A stretch of 5,678 nt of DNA from positions 1-5,678 of the forward strand of contig CALJWY010000285.1 of assembly GCA_937974465.1 (NCBI GenBank). Reading direction: 5' to 3'. The first letter of the stretch is position 1, and each line of letters begins with the position of its first letter. The position numbers and the translations under genes are program-made. The notes beneath the pieces are model-generated. The model was not told the DNA's origin and did not search any database. It worked only from the letters and a program-made list of their open reading frames with translations. This DNA comes from an uncultured Lysobacterales bacterium. GTDB lineage: Bacteria; Pseudomonadota; Gammaproteobacteria; Xanthomonadales; SZUA-36. Below, one piece after another: positions 1 to 5,147 of this stretch.

Positions 1-705
1 CCGGTGACGGCAATCAATTCTGCGATATTGGTGTGTGCGGGCTTGCTATATGGTTATCGTTACATTGTTTTTGCCAATGAGTCGTCCGCCAATGAAGCGA
101 CGCTGAAAAACGCACAGGGGCAGGAAGTTAACCATCAGTACAGTAAAAGTTTTGCATTCGAACAGGCGTTTCGCATGGTTTTGAGTGAGAGGGTGTCACC
201 AGATATTGAATATTTTTCGCTGTTGCGGCCTTTCAGTGAAGTGGCGATTTGCCGTTTATTCAGCAATATGCAGGAGTTCCACCAGGTTTTCTCCAGCTGC
301 AATCGTAATTTTCACCTGGATGGATCGCATATCGAAGGACGCTGGTGCCAGGATTGTCCCAAGTGCAGGTTTGCAGCATTGGCGCTGGCACCATTCCTGC
401 CGCCCGAACAACTGGTTGCGATCCAGGGAGCGGATTTACTGGATGACGAGCGCCAGCTACAGGGTTTCAAAGAGCTTTGTGGCCTGGGTGAACAGAAACC
501 ATTTGAATGTGTCGGTAGTGTTGCCGAATGCCGTGCCGCCATGAAACGCCTGGCGGGCATGGCTCAATGGCAGAACAAAAAAAACATCAGAGCCCTGGCC
601 GGCTGCGAACAGATTGAACAGGCCGGTGCGCTCGAGTTGGACCCGAATTTTGGATCACCGCATTGTATCCCCGATGCCATCATGACGAAATTGAATGCGC
701 TTTAA
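1..705 (+). CDS. murL: UDP-MurNAc-L-Ala-L-Glu epimerase (MurL), C-terminal part, 5' truncated by window edge
   Basis: MurL inverts the terminal L-Glu of UDP-MurNAc-L-Ala-L-Glu to D-Glu in the cytoplasm, using ATP and Mg2+, and so supplies D-Glu to peptidoglycan without a free D-Glu pool (known from Xanthomonas). The frame is open from base 1 (Pro-Val-Thr-Ala-Ile-Asn), so the gene starts upstream. The GTG at 4 is an internal Val codon. About 234 residues are visible, roughly half of the family's length. Counting that Val as residue 1, family-like stretches are ANESSANEATL (24-34), EVNHQYSKSFAFEQ (41-54), LDGSHIEGRW (105-114) and a CxxCxxC cluster (C115, C118, C121) with C99 upstream. This resembles the zinc site of QueC-type PP-loop enzymes. 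The stop overlaps the murD2 start by 11 nt, and that partner strongly supports the call. The identification rests on recalled family motifs, not on a search; the fallback name is conserved hypothetical protein. Confidence 0.82.
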   Translation, partial: PVTAINSAILVCAGLLYGYRYIVFANESSANEATLKNAQGQEVNHQYSKSFAFEQAFRMVLSERVSPDIEYFSLLRPFSEVAICRLFSNMQEFHQVFSSCNRNFHLDGSHIEGRWCQDCPKCRFAALALAPFLPPEQLVAIQGADLLDDERQLQGFKELCGLGEQKPFECVGSVAECRAAMKRLAGMAQWQNKKNIRALAGCEQIEQAGALELDPNFGSPHCIPDAIMTKLNAL

Positions 706-2041
706 AGACCTGGAGAATTCGCGTATTGCTATTCTTGGTTTCGGCCGGGAAGGGCAGGCTGTGTGGCGTCAGCTTCGCCAGCGATTCCCTGCCAAGAAGA
801 TTTCAATATATACCGAATCCGTGCTGGATAAAGGGATCGTGGCAACCCTGACACCTCGTCTGGATAAACATATTTGTGGTCCATTGGACGCGGCCAAACT
901 CATGCACTTTGATGTATTGGTCCGTTCTGCTGGAATCAGTCCCTACCGGCCAGAATTGCAACAGTGCCATTCCCTGGGCGTGCGTTTTACTACAGCGAGT
1001 AACCTGTGGTTTGCAGAGAATCCGACCGCACAGACGATTTGCATCAGCGGAACGATGGGCAAAAGTACAACTGCAGCGCTGATGTTCCACCTGCTGAATG
1101 CTGCGGGGATCAAAGCCTGCCTTGCCGGTAATATCGGCAGACCGATGCTGGATTGTGAAGACGATGATGTTGACTGGTGGGTAATTGAGTTATCCAGCTA
1201 CCAGTTGTCAGACCTTGAGGCCAAACCCGATATTGCCCTGTTGCTCAACCTCACCGATGAACATGTTGATTGGCACGGAAGCGTTGAACGTTATCGGGAA
1301 GATAAGTTGAACCTTGCCGCCCTGGCACGCGAAGGTCGCTTGCTGGCGAATCACGCGGACCCCATGTTGCGTGCGGCCCTCTCCGGTTATAAGAATGTGA
1401 CCTGGTTTAACCATGAGAGTACCTGGCTGGCAGGCGCTGAAGGCGTCAGCAATCGATCGGGTACTTGTGTATCTTCGGCAGGTTCTTTACCCGGAGCGCA
1501 TAATTTGCAAAACCTTGCAGCAGTTTTAACGACCCTGGATATGCTCTCTGTAGAGGTTCCATCCCTGGAGTCTGCCCTGTCATCGTTTAGTGGCCTGCCG
1601 CATCGATTGCAGCTAGCCGGCGTGAAGGCTGGAATACGCTATGTTGATGACAGTATCTCAACGACACCGGTATCCGTTGCGGCAGCGCTGCAAACCATTG
1701 GCCATGAAGACGTGGTGTTATTACTTGGCGGGATGGACCGGGGGTTGGACTGGAGCGGCTTTTCTGCCGGGCTTAGCGGCCGGGTGCCCTGGGCCATCAT
1801 CACCTTGCCGGATAATGGAGCAAAGATTTTCAATAGTCTGCAGGAAGCAGGTATTCAACCGCAGGGCGGCCTTCATCAGGTCACCTCGCTGGCGGAGGCA
1901 GTGGCTCTCGCTCGCGAATTGGTGCCCGAGAATGGTTGTGTTCTGTTATCTCCAGGCGCACCCAGTTTTCCCCATTTCAGGGACTTTGAAGACAGGGGAA
2001 ACCAGTTTAAAACGCTCTCGGGTATTGAAAAATGCAATTAG
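695..2041 (+). CDS. murD2: UDP-N-acetylmuramoyl-L-alanine--L-glutamate ligase (MurD2)
   Basis: This cytoplasmic Mur ligase joins L-Glu to UDP-MurNAc-L-Ala with ATP, and MurL then inverts the residue. The 448 residues fit a MurD-type protein with three domains. The N-terminal Rossmann-like domain has ILGFGREG (13-20). The central ATPase domain has the P-loop GTMGKSTT (119-126), ELSSYQL (165-171), NLTDEHVDWHG (185-195) and K204, the likely carbamylated Lys. The C-terminal domain has LPHRL (301-305), DDSISTTP (318-325), LLGGMDRG (343-350) and LLSPGAPSF (417-425). E. coli MurD has Lys319 and Lys348 in the last two active-site loops; here the aligned residues are Ile321 and Arg349, which argues against a canonical D-Glu-adding MurD. 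The ATG at 695 lies inside murL, with an 11-nt overlap and no clear Shine-Dalgarno, so translation is probably coupled. The gene is not in a dcw cluster within this window. Plain MurD is the alternative, made unlikely by the MurL neighbour. Confidence 0.87.
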   Translation: MRFKDLENSRIAILGFGREGQAVWRQLRQRFPAKKISIYTESVLDKGIVATLTPRLDKHICGPLDAAKLMHFDVLVRSAGISPYRPELQQCHSLGVRFTTASNLWFAENPTAQTICISGTMGKSTTAALMFHLLNAAGIKACLAGNIGRPMLDCEDDDVDWWVIELSSYQLSDLEAKPDIALLLNLTDEHVDWHGSVERYREDKLNLAALAREGRLLANHADPMLRAALSGYKNVTWFNHESTWLAGAEGVSNRSGTCVSSAGSLPGAHNLQNLAAVLTTLDMLSVEVPSLESALSSFSGLPHRLQLAGVKAGIRYVDDSISTTPVSVAAALQTIGHEDVVLLLGGMDRGLDWSGFSAGLSGRVPWAIITLPDNGAKIFNSLQEAGIQPQGGLHQVTSLAEAVALARELVPENGCVLLSPGAPSFPHFRDFEDRGNQFKTLSGIEKCN

Positions 2042-2050
2042 AGCGCCCAT

Positions 2051-2130
2051 TAAAAAAGGCCGCGGGACAGAGGGTGAGGAGTGCATATACCCATTGGCAT
2101 GAGGGAGAGACCATTAGCCCGCGGCCTCTT
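2051..2130 (-). terminator. Long-loop GC-rich inverted repeat, terminator-like on the minus strand; possible structured RNA
   Basis: AGGCCGCGGG (2057-2066) and CCCGCGGCCT (2118-2127) form a perfect 10-bp inverted repeat around a 51-nt loop. Read on the minus strand, the stem is followed at once by six T residues (complement of A 2052-2057), as in an intrinsic terminator. On the plus strand the following bases (CTTGTAGT) are not T-rich. The loop is much longer than in usual terminators. It can form a small inner hairpin, GGGTG (2072-2076) with TACCC (2088-2092). It also holds two GA-rich stretches on the plus strand, near 2070-2080 and 2101-2110. The element could stop antisense transcription arriving from the ispB side, end a small minus-strand RNA, or be a folded leader upstream of the cyclophilin gene. 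It matched no riboswitch class I could recall. Confidence 0.4.
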
Positions 2131-2147
2131 GTAGTACATAGACACCA

Positions 2148-2175
2148 ATGACCCTCGGATAGTTTCAATTATTAT
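2148..2175 (+). promoter_or_regulatory. Candidate sigma70 promoter for the cyclophilin gene
   Basis: The -10 candidate is TATTAT (2170-2175), five of six to consensus. A weak -35 candidate, ATGACC (2148-2153), matches TTGACA at four positions with a 16-bp spacer. The start point would fall near 2182, leaving almost no leader before the ribosome-binding site at 2184-2189. In that case the inverted repeat at 2057-2127 would lie upstream of the transcript. Transcription could instead come from murD2 or from an unseen upstream promoter. Confidence 0.35.
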
Positions 2176-2183
2176 TCAAAATT

Positions 2184-2189
2184 ACGGAG
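2184..2189 (+). promoter_or_regulatory. Ribosome-binding site of the cyclophilin gene
   Basis: ACGGAG lies 7 nt before the ATG at 2197, which supports this start. It also fits the core ANGGA pattern bound by CsrA/RsmA, although one such match alone is weak evidence for that control. Confidence 0.65.
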
Positions 2190-2196
2190 TCATACA

Positions 2197-2712
2197 ATGA
2201 CTGATACATCCAATGAAATTTTGGCGGAAATGAATACCAGCAAAGGCACCATCCATCTCCGTCTATACCCACAGCAGGCGCCCGTGACGGTGGCCAATTT
2301 TGTAAACCTCGTCAAGCGTGGGTTTTACGACAATCTCAGCTTTCACCGCGTAATTGATAACTTCATGATCCAGGGCGGTTGTCCGCTGGGCTCAGGCACA
2401 GGTGGCCCGGGTTATCGTTTCGAGGACGAATGCACACCCGAGCTCCGGCACGATACCCCGGGGAAATTGTCGATGGCCAATGCTGGTCCGGGCACCAATG
2501 GCAGTCAATTCTTTATTACACACATAGAAACGCCGTGGCTGGACGGCAAGCACACCGTTTTTGGCAGCGTGGTTTCAGCAGACGACCAGGCTGTGGTCAA
2601 TGCAGTTGCCAGTGGTGATGAGATAATTTCCGTTACCGTAAGCGGCGCGGAAAGCTTGTTGGAGCAGCAGTCTGCAAGGGTCGCTGAGTGGAATCAGCAA
2701 CTGGGAAGTTAA
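2197..2712 (+). CDS. Cyclophilin-type peptidyl-prolyl cis-trans isomerase, cytoplasmic
   Basis: Cyclophilins speed cis-trans isomerisation of X-Pro bonds during protein folding. The 171-residue protein is essentially one cyclophilin domain and lacks a signal peptide, pointing to a cytoplasmic PpiB-like enzyme rather than periplasmic PpiA. Core motifs are FHRVI (49-53), MIQGG (57-61), MANAGPGTNGSQFFIT (93-108) and WLDGKHTVFG (114-123). Residues matching the human CypA active site are all present: R51, F56, M57, Q59, N95, Q104, F106, W114, L115 and H119. The enzyme should therefore be active. A short C-terminal tail after about residue 150 is polar, with several Gln and Glu. The ATG is preceded by ACGGAG at 7-nt spacing. 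The gene lies 155 bp after murD2 on the same strand, has its own candidate promoter, and converges with ispB. Several cyclophilin paralogues can occur in one genome, so I give no gene symbol. Confidence 0.95.
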   Translation: MTDTSNEILAEMNTSKGTIHLRLYPQQAPVTVANFVNLVKRGFYDNLSFHRVIDNFMIQGGCPLGSGTGGPGYRFEDECTPELRHDTPGKLSMANAGPGTNGSQFFITHIETPWLDGKHTVFGSVVSADDQAVVNAVASGDEIISVTVSGAESLLEQQSARVAEWNQQLGS

Positions 2713-2739
2713 GCCCAAGCCAACCGGTTAAAGAGTTTT

Positions 2740-2763
2740 GGGGTGGGTATCGGTACTGACCCC
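2740..2763. terminator. Weak bidirectional terminator-like hairpin between convergent genes
   Basis: GGGGT (2740-2744) pairs with ACCCC (2759-2763), and GTA (2747-2749) can pair with TAC (2754-2756) across a TCGG loop. The plus side is followed by TTTG and the minus side by TTTT as part of the complement of the flanking A/T runs' mirror: CCAAAA precedes ACTCTTT, so the T-tract is poor in that direction. It sits in the 57-bp gap between the cyclophilin and ispB stop codons, where a shared terminator is expected. The short stem and poor U-tracts keep confidence low. Confidence 0.3.
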
Positions 2764-2769
2764 TTTGCT

Positions 2770-3777
2770 CTAATGATCCCTGCCGACGCTATAGTCAGCC
2801 AATTGTTCAAGAGCATTGCGCCATTGCGAGGAAGGCAAGGTTTGGATTGCCTGGCTGGCTTCACTTGCCTGGGTTTTGGCAATAGCCATTGCAGCGTCTA
2901 AAGAGTCCGTGTCACGGATAATCAGCAGAATGGAATCCAGGTCTTCCACCCCGCCATTACTGATGGCCGCATCCAGCAATTCACGCTCTTTCTGGCTGCA
3001 GCGTTGCCGGGCGATGATCAGGGGTAATGTTGGCTTGCCTTCCGCGAGGTCGTCACCGGCATTTTTCCCCATGGTCTCGGCATTACCGTTGTAATCCAGA
3101 ACATCGTCGGTTATCTGGAAAGCTGCGCCGAGACGGTTACCGTAAATCGCAAGTGCATTTTCTATCTCGACAGGCTTTTCACTGATGATGGCCGCAAGTC
3201 TGCAGGCGGCCTCAAAAAGTTTCGCCGTCTTGTTCTCTATCACCTGCATATAGCGCTGCTGGTCGACCTCCGGGTCCCCCATGTTGAGAAGTTGCTGTAC
3301 TTCACCCTCGGCTATGGTGTTGGTGGTGTCTGCCAGCACTTCCATAACCCGCATAGAGTCAAGGCCCACCATCATCTGGAAGCTGCGTGAGTAGAGAAAG
3401 TCACCCACCAGTACGCTGGCAGCATTACCCCAGACAGCATGGGCGCTTTGCTGCCCGCGCCGTAAGTCCGACTCATCAACCACATCATCATGTAATAGCG
3501 TTGCGGTATGGATGAACTCGATAATGGCTGCCAGTGGAATATGACTTTGTCCGCCATAACCGCAGGCGTGGGCACACAGGGTCAACAACATCGGGCGTAA
3601 TCGTTTTCCACCGCTGGAAACGATGTAATTTGCAATCTGGTTGATCAGCGCCACCTCGGATTTGAGGCTTGCAAAGATACAGGCGTCGACCAGCTTCATG
3701 TCTGGCGCACTCAAAGCAAAGACCTGTTCAATGGGCGACGACGGCGTTTCGATGTTTGAATCGGGGCTGAAAGTCAT
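2770..3777 (-). CDS. ispB: Octaprenyl diphosphate synthase (long-chain trans-polyprenyl diphosphate synthase)
   Basis: IspB extends farnesyl diphosphate with isopentenyl diphosphate units to make the side chain of ubiquinone. In order, the 335-residue protein has GGKRLRP (56-62), the first Asp-rich motif DDVVD (97-101) in HTATLLHDDVVDESDLRR, the region SVLVGDFLYSRSFQMM (121-136), GEVQQLLN (158-165), K183-T184, the second Asp-rich motif DDVLD (224-228), and GDDLAEGKPTLPL (241-253). The residue five positions before the first motif is Ala92, not a bulky aromatic, which fits a long-chain product as in E. coli IspB. Exact chain length (C40 or C45) cannot be read from the sequence. The ATG at 3777 gives an N-terminus about 13 residues longer than E. 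coli's; the next Met is residue 27, inside the conserved helix region. The Shine-Dalgarno is weak (GAG 8 nt upstream). In many gammaproteobacteria ispB is divergent from rplU; here its divergent neighbour is a transporter. Confidence 0.95.
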   Translation of the reverse strand: MTFSPDSNIETPSSPIEQVFALSAPDMKLVDACIFASLKSEVALINQIANYIVSSGGKRLRPMLLTLCAHACGYGGQSHIPLAAIIEFIHTATLLHDDVVDESDLRRGQQSAHAVWGNAASVLVGDFLYSRSFQMMVGLDSMRVMEVLADTTNTIAEGEVQQLLNMGDPEVDQQRYMQVIENKTAKLFEAACRLAAIISEKPVEIENALAIYGNRLGAAFQITDDVLDYNGNAETMGKNAGDDLAEGKPTLPLIIARQRCSQKERELLDAAISNGGVEDLDSILLIIRDTDSLDAAMAIAKTQASEASQAIQTLPSSQWRNALEQLADYSVGRDH

Positions 3778-3800
3778 TTCTGTGCTCAGTTGTTTTGAGG

Positions 3801-3831
3801 ATTATAAATGATTGTGTTCCGACGAAAACAA
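3801..3831 (-). promoter_or_regulatory. Candidate sigma70 promoter for ispB
   Basis: The minus strand carries a perfect TATAAT -10 (complement of 3801-3806), 24 bp upstream of the ispB ATG. The -35 is poor. Candidates are GTTTTC at 17-bp spacing (3824-3829) or TTGTTT at 19-bp spacing (3826-3831). The expected start point near 3794 gives a leader of only about 16 nt. Confidence 0.55.
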
Positions 3832-3836
3832 TTCTC

Positions 3837-3865
3837 ATGAATTTTTATGTCGCTCAACATATACT
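3837..3865 (+). promoter_or_regulatory. Candidate sigma70 promoter for the MFS transporter gene
   Basis: The -10 candidate is TATACT (3860-3865), five of six to consensus. The -35 candidate ATGAAT (3837-3842) at 17-bp spacing matches only three positions. It lies almost back to back with the ispB promoter. The imperfect palindrome AATTC-TCAT-GAATT (3830-3843) falls between the two, where a shared regulator could sit. Confidence 0.4.
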
Positions 3866-3896
3866 GTGCTGCCATTCCGGCAATAAGAATAATAAT

Positions 3897-3901
3897 AAGG
3901 A
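3897..3901 (+). promoter_or_regulatory. Ribosome-binding site that fixes the TTG start of the MFS gene
   Basis: AAGGA lies 9 nt before the TTG at 3911 and is the best Shine-Dalgarno in the region. It favours the TTG over downstream in-frame ATG codons (the first is at 3980), which would remove much of transmembrane helix 1. Confidence 0.6.
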
Positions 3902-3910
3902 TTCTGCATT

Positions 3911-5077
3911 TTGTTTACTAACCTGGATTCATCTGAACTGCGCACTGGATTGACCCTGGCAGGGGTGATCGCGTTCCGCATGCTTGGTCTTTTCATGATA
4001 TTGCCGGTTTTCATGTTGCTTGCCGCCGATATGCCGGGATTCAGTCCGGCCAAGGCCGGTTTGGCAGTCGGTGTGTACGGCCTTACCCAGGCAGTGCTTC
4101 AACAACCATTTGGAAAACTGTCAGATCGCTTCGGGCGGCGTCCCGTGATGCTGGTCGGTCTCGCTTTATTTGCCGCCGGCGGTGTTCTCGCAGCGTTGGC
4201 GGAATCGATGGAGGTTTTGATTGTTGGCCGTGCCTTGCAGGGCTGTGGAGCGATAGCCGGAGTAGCCCTGGCATTCGCTGCAGATCACACCCGGGAACAG
4301 AATCGAAGTGTGGTCATGGCAATGATCGGCATGGGAATTGGTGCGTCTTTTCTGTTTTCCATGATGATATCTGTACCGCTTGCGACCTTGCTGGGGTTGA
4401 ACGGTCTTTTCTGGCTGACGGCAGTTCTGGGTGTGTTGGGCATATTTCTGGTGCTCAGTCTGCCGGACACAAAAATTATAAGGGAAGAAGTCCTACAGAC
4501 CAGCGGGTCTTCCTCCACTGTATGGTTGTTTGCGCTTTCGGTATTCTTTTTGCACGCGGTCATGACCTTGCTGTTCGTGGTCTTGCCGGGGATGCTGGTC
4601 AGTTCATTTGGATTTGAACTGGAATTCCATTGGCGGATTTATGTTCCTTCCATGCTGGCCTCGGTGGTTCTCGTCTTTCCGCTATTGCGAAAACTGGCCG
4701 CCCGAAAGCAAGAGGAAAAATCACTGCCATTGGCCTTCCTGGCGCTTGGTGTGACGCTTGGTTTGATATCGCTTGGTGGTTCTCTGTTTATGATTGGAAT
4801 CCTGGCGGCAGTTTTCTTCCTGGCTTTCAATTTGCTGGAAGCTGCAATGCCTTCGGTCGTGAGCCGCATGACCGGAACCTCCGGTCGTGGCAGAAAAATG
4901 GGTTTGTATACAAGCTTCCAGTTTCTGGGTGCATTTGCCGGCGGCCTGGGTGGCGGCTGGTTACTCGGCTTTGCTGGAGATGTGATGACTTTAAGCGTGG
5001 CGGGCTTTGTTTGTGCCCTGTGGGCGGTTGTCATGGTGGTATGGTCGAGGTCCACTCAAAACGAACAGATAGCCTGA
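3911..5077 (+). CDS. MFS transporter, YajR-like (drug:H+ antiporter-like)
   Basis: This inner-membrane major facilitator protein of 388 residues has about 12 predicted helices. Residues 11-40 (RMLGLFMILPVF) match the first helix of E. coli YajR. GVYGLTQAVLQQPFGKLSD (54-72) leads into MFS motif A, GKLSDRFGRRP (68-78). GRALQGCGAIAG (106-117) is the motif B region with Arg107, and DHTREQNR (125-132) follows. The second half has HWRIYVPSML (240-249), FFLAFNLLEAAMPSVVSRM (302-320) and SFQFLGAFAGGLGGGWL (335-351). These parallel YajR throughout. E. coli YajR is about 454 residues with a C-terminal soluble YAM domain; this protein ends soon after the last helix and lacks it. The substrate is unknown; proton-coupled efflux is an inference from the family. 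The start is TTG with a good ribosome-binding site. Pseudomonas carries a similar MFS gene just before ssb, and the same order is seen here. Confidence 0.9.
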   Translation: MFTNLDSSELRTGLTLAGVIAFRMLGLFMILPVFMLLAADMPGFSPAKAGLAVGVYGLTQAVLQQPFGKLSDRFGRRPVMLVGLALFAAGGVLAALAESMEVLIVGRALQGCGAIAGVALAFAADHTREQNRSVVMAMIGMGIGASFLFSMMISVPLATLLGLNGLFWLTAVLGVLGIFLVLSLPDTKIIREEVLQTSGSSSTVWLFALSVFFLHAVMTLLFVVLPGMLVSSFGFELEFHWRIYVPSMLASVVLVFPLLRKLAARKQEEKSLPLAFLALGVTLGLISLGGSLFMIGILAAVFFLAFNLLEAAMPSVVSRMTGTSGRGRKMGLYTSFQFLGAFAGGLGGGWLLGFAGDVMTLSVAGFVCALWAVVMVVWSRSTQNEQIA

Positions 5078-5101
5078 CCGGTTATGCTACAATTTCCGGT
5101 C
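5076..5101 (+). promoter_or_regulatory. ssb promoter: extended -10 inside a perfect dyad
   Basis: TGCTACAAT (5085-5093) is an extended -10 element (TGn followed by TACAAT, five of six to consensus). No good -35 is visible 16-18 bp upstream (AACAGA at 17 bp), which fits an extended -10 promoter. The -10 lies in the 14-nt spacer of a perfect inverted repeat, GACCGG (5076-5081) and CCGGTC (5096-5101). The left arm overlaps the MFS stop codon. Transcription should start near 5100, giving a leader of about 48 nt for ssb. No LexA box (CTGT-N8-ACAG) is visible here. Confidence 0.6.
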
Positions 5102-5112
5102 TGAATTTGAAC

Positions 5113-5131
5113 TGCGGAGCAAGGCTTCGCA
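5113..5131 (+). promoter_or_regulatory. Hairpin in the ssb leader
   Basis: TGCGGAGC (5113-5120) pairs with GCTTCGCA (5124-5131) around an AAG triloop: eight pairs including one G-U. The stem ends 4 nt before the Shine-Dalgarno AGGAG (5136-5140) and does not cover it. It could stabilise the mRNA, hold the ribosome-binding site open, or bind a regulator. No U-tract follows, so it is not an intrinsic terminator. Confidence 0.5.
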
Positions 5132-5147
5132 AAGCAGGAGATGCTAG

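Noticed and set aside
4..6. GTG at 4 as the true start of the first gene
   Set aside because: The frame is open to base 1 and the first visible residues (Pro-Val-Thr-Ala-Ile-Asn) read as interior MurL sequence. Only about half of the expected protein is present, so the gene begins outside the window.
577..584. Run of eight A residues in murL as a slippage or frameshift site
   Set aside because: The frame stays intact on both sides and continues with MurL-like sequence to the stop overlapping murD2. There is no sign of a product in another frame.
2057..2127. Inverted repeat as the ends of a tiny insertion element
   Set aside because: No flanking target duplication was seen, the interior has no coding content, and the six-T flank on the minus strand fits an RNA structure or terminator better.
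2722..2729. AACCGGTT palindrome after the cyclophilin gene as an operator
   Set aside because: An 8-bp palindrome is easily found by chance, and it lies downstream of a stop codon between convergent genes with no promoter nearby.
4639..5055. 138-residue minus-strand open frame inside the MFS gene
   Set aside because: It is antisense to clear membrane-protein coding sequence, and its Pro/Thr/Lys-rich composition is typical of a shadow frame.
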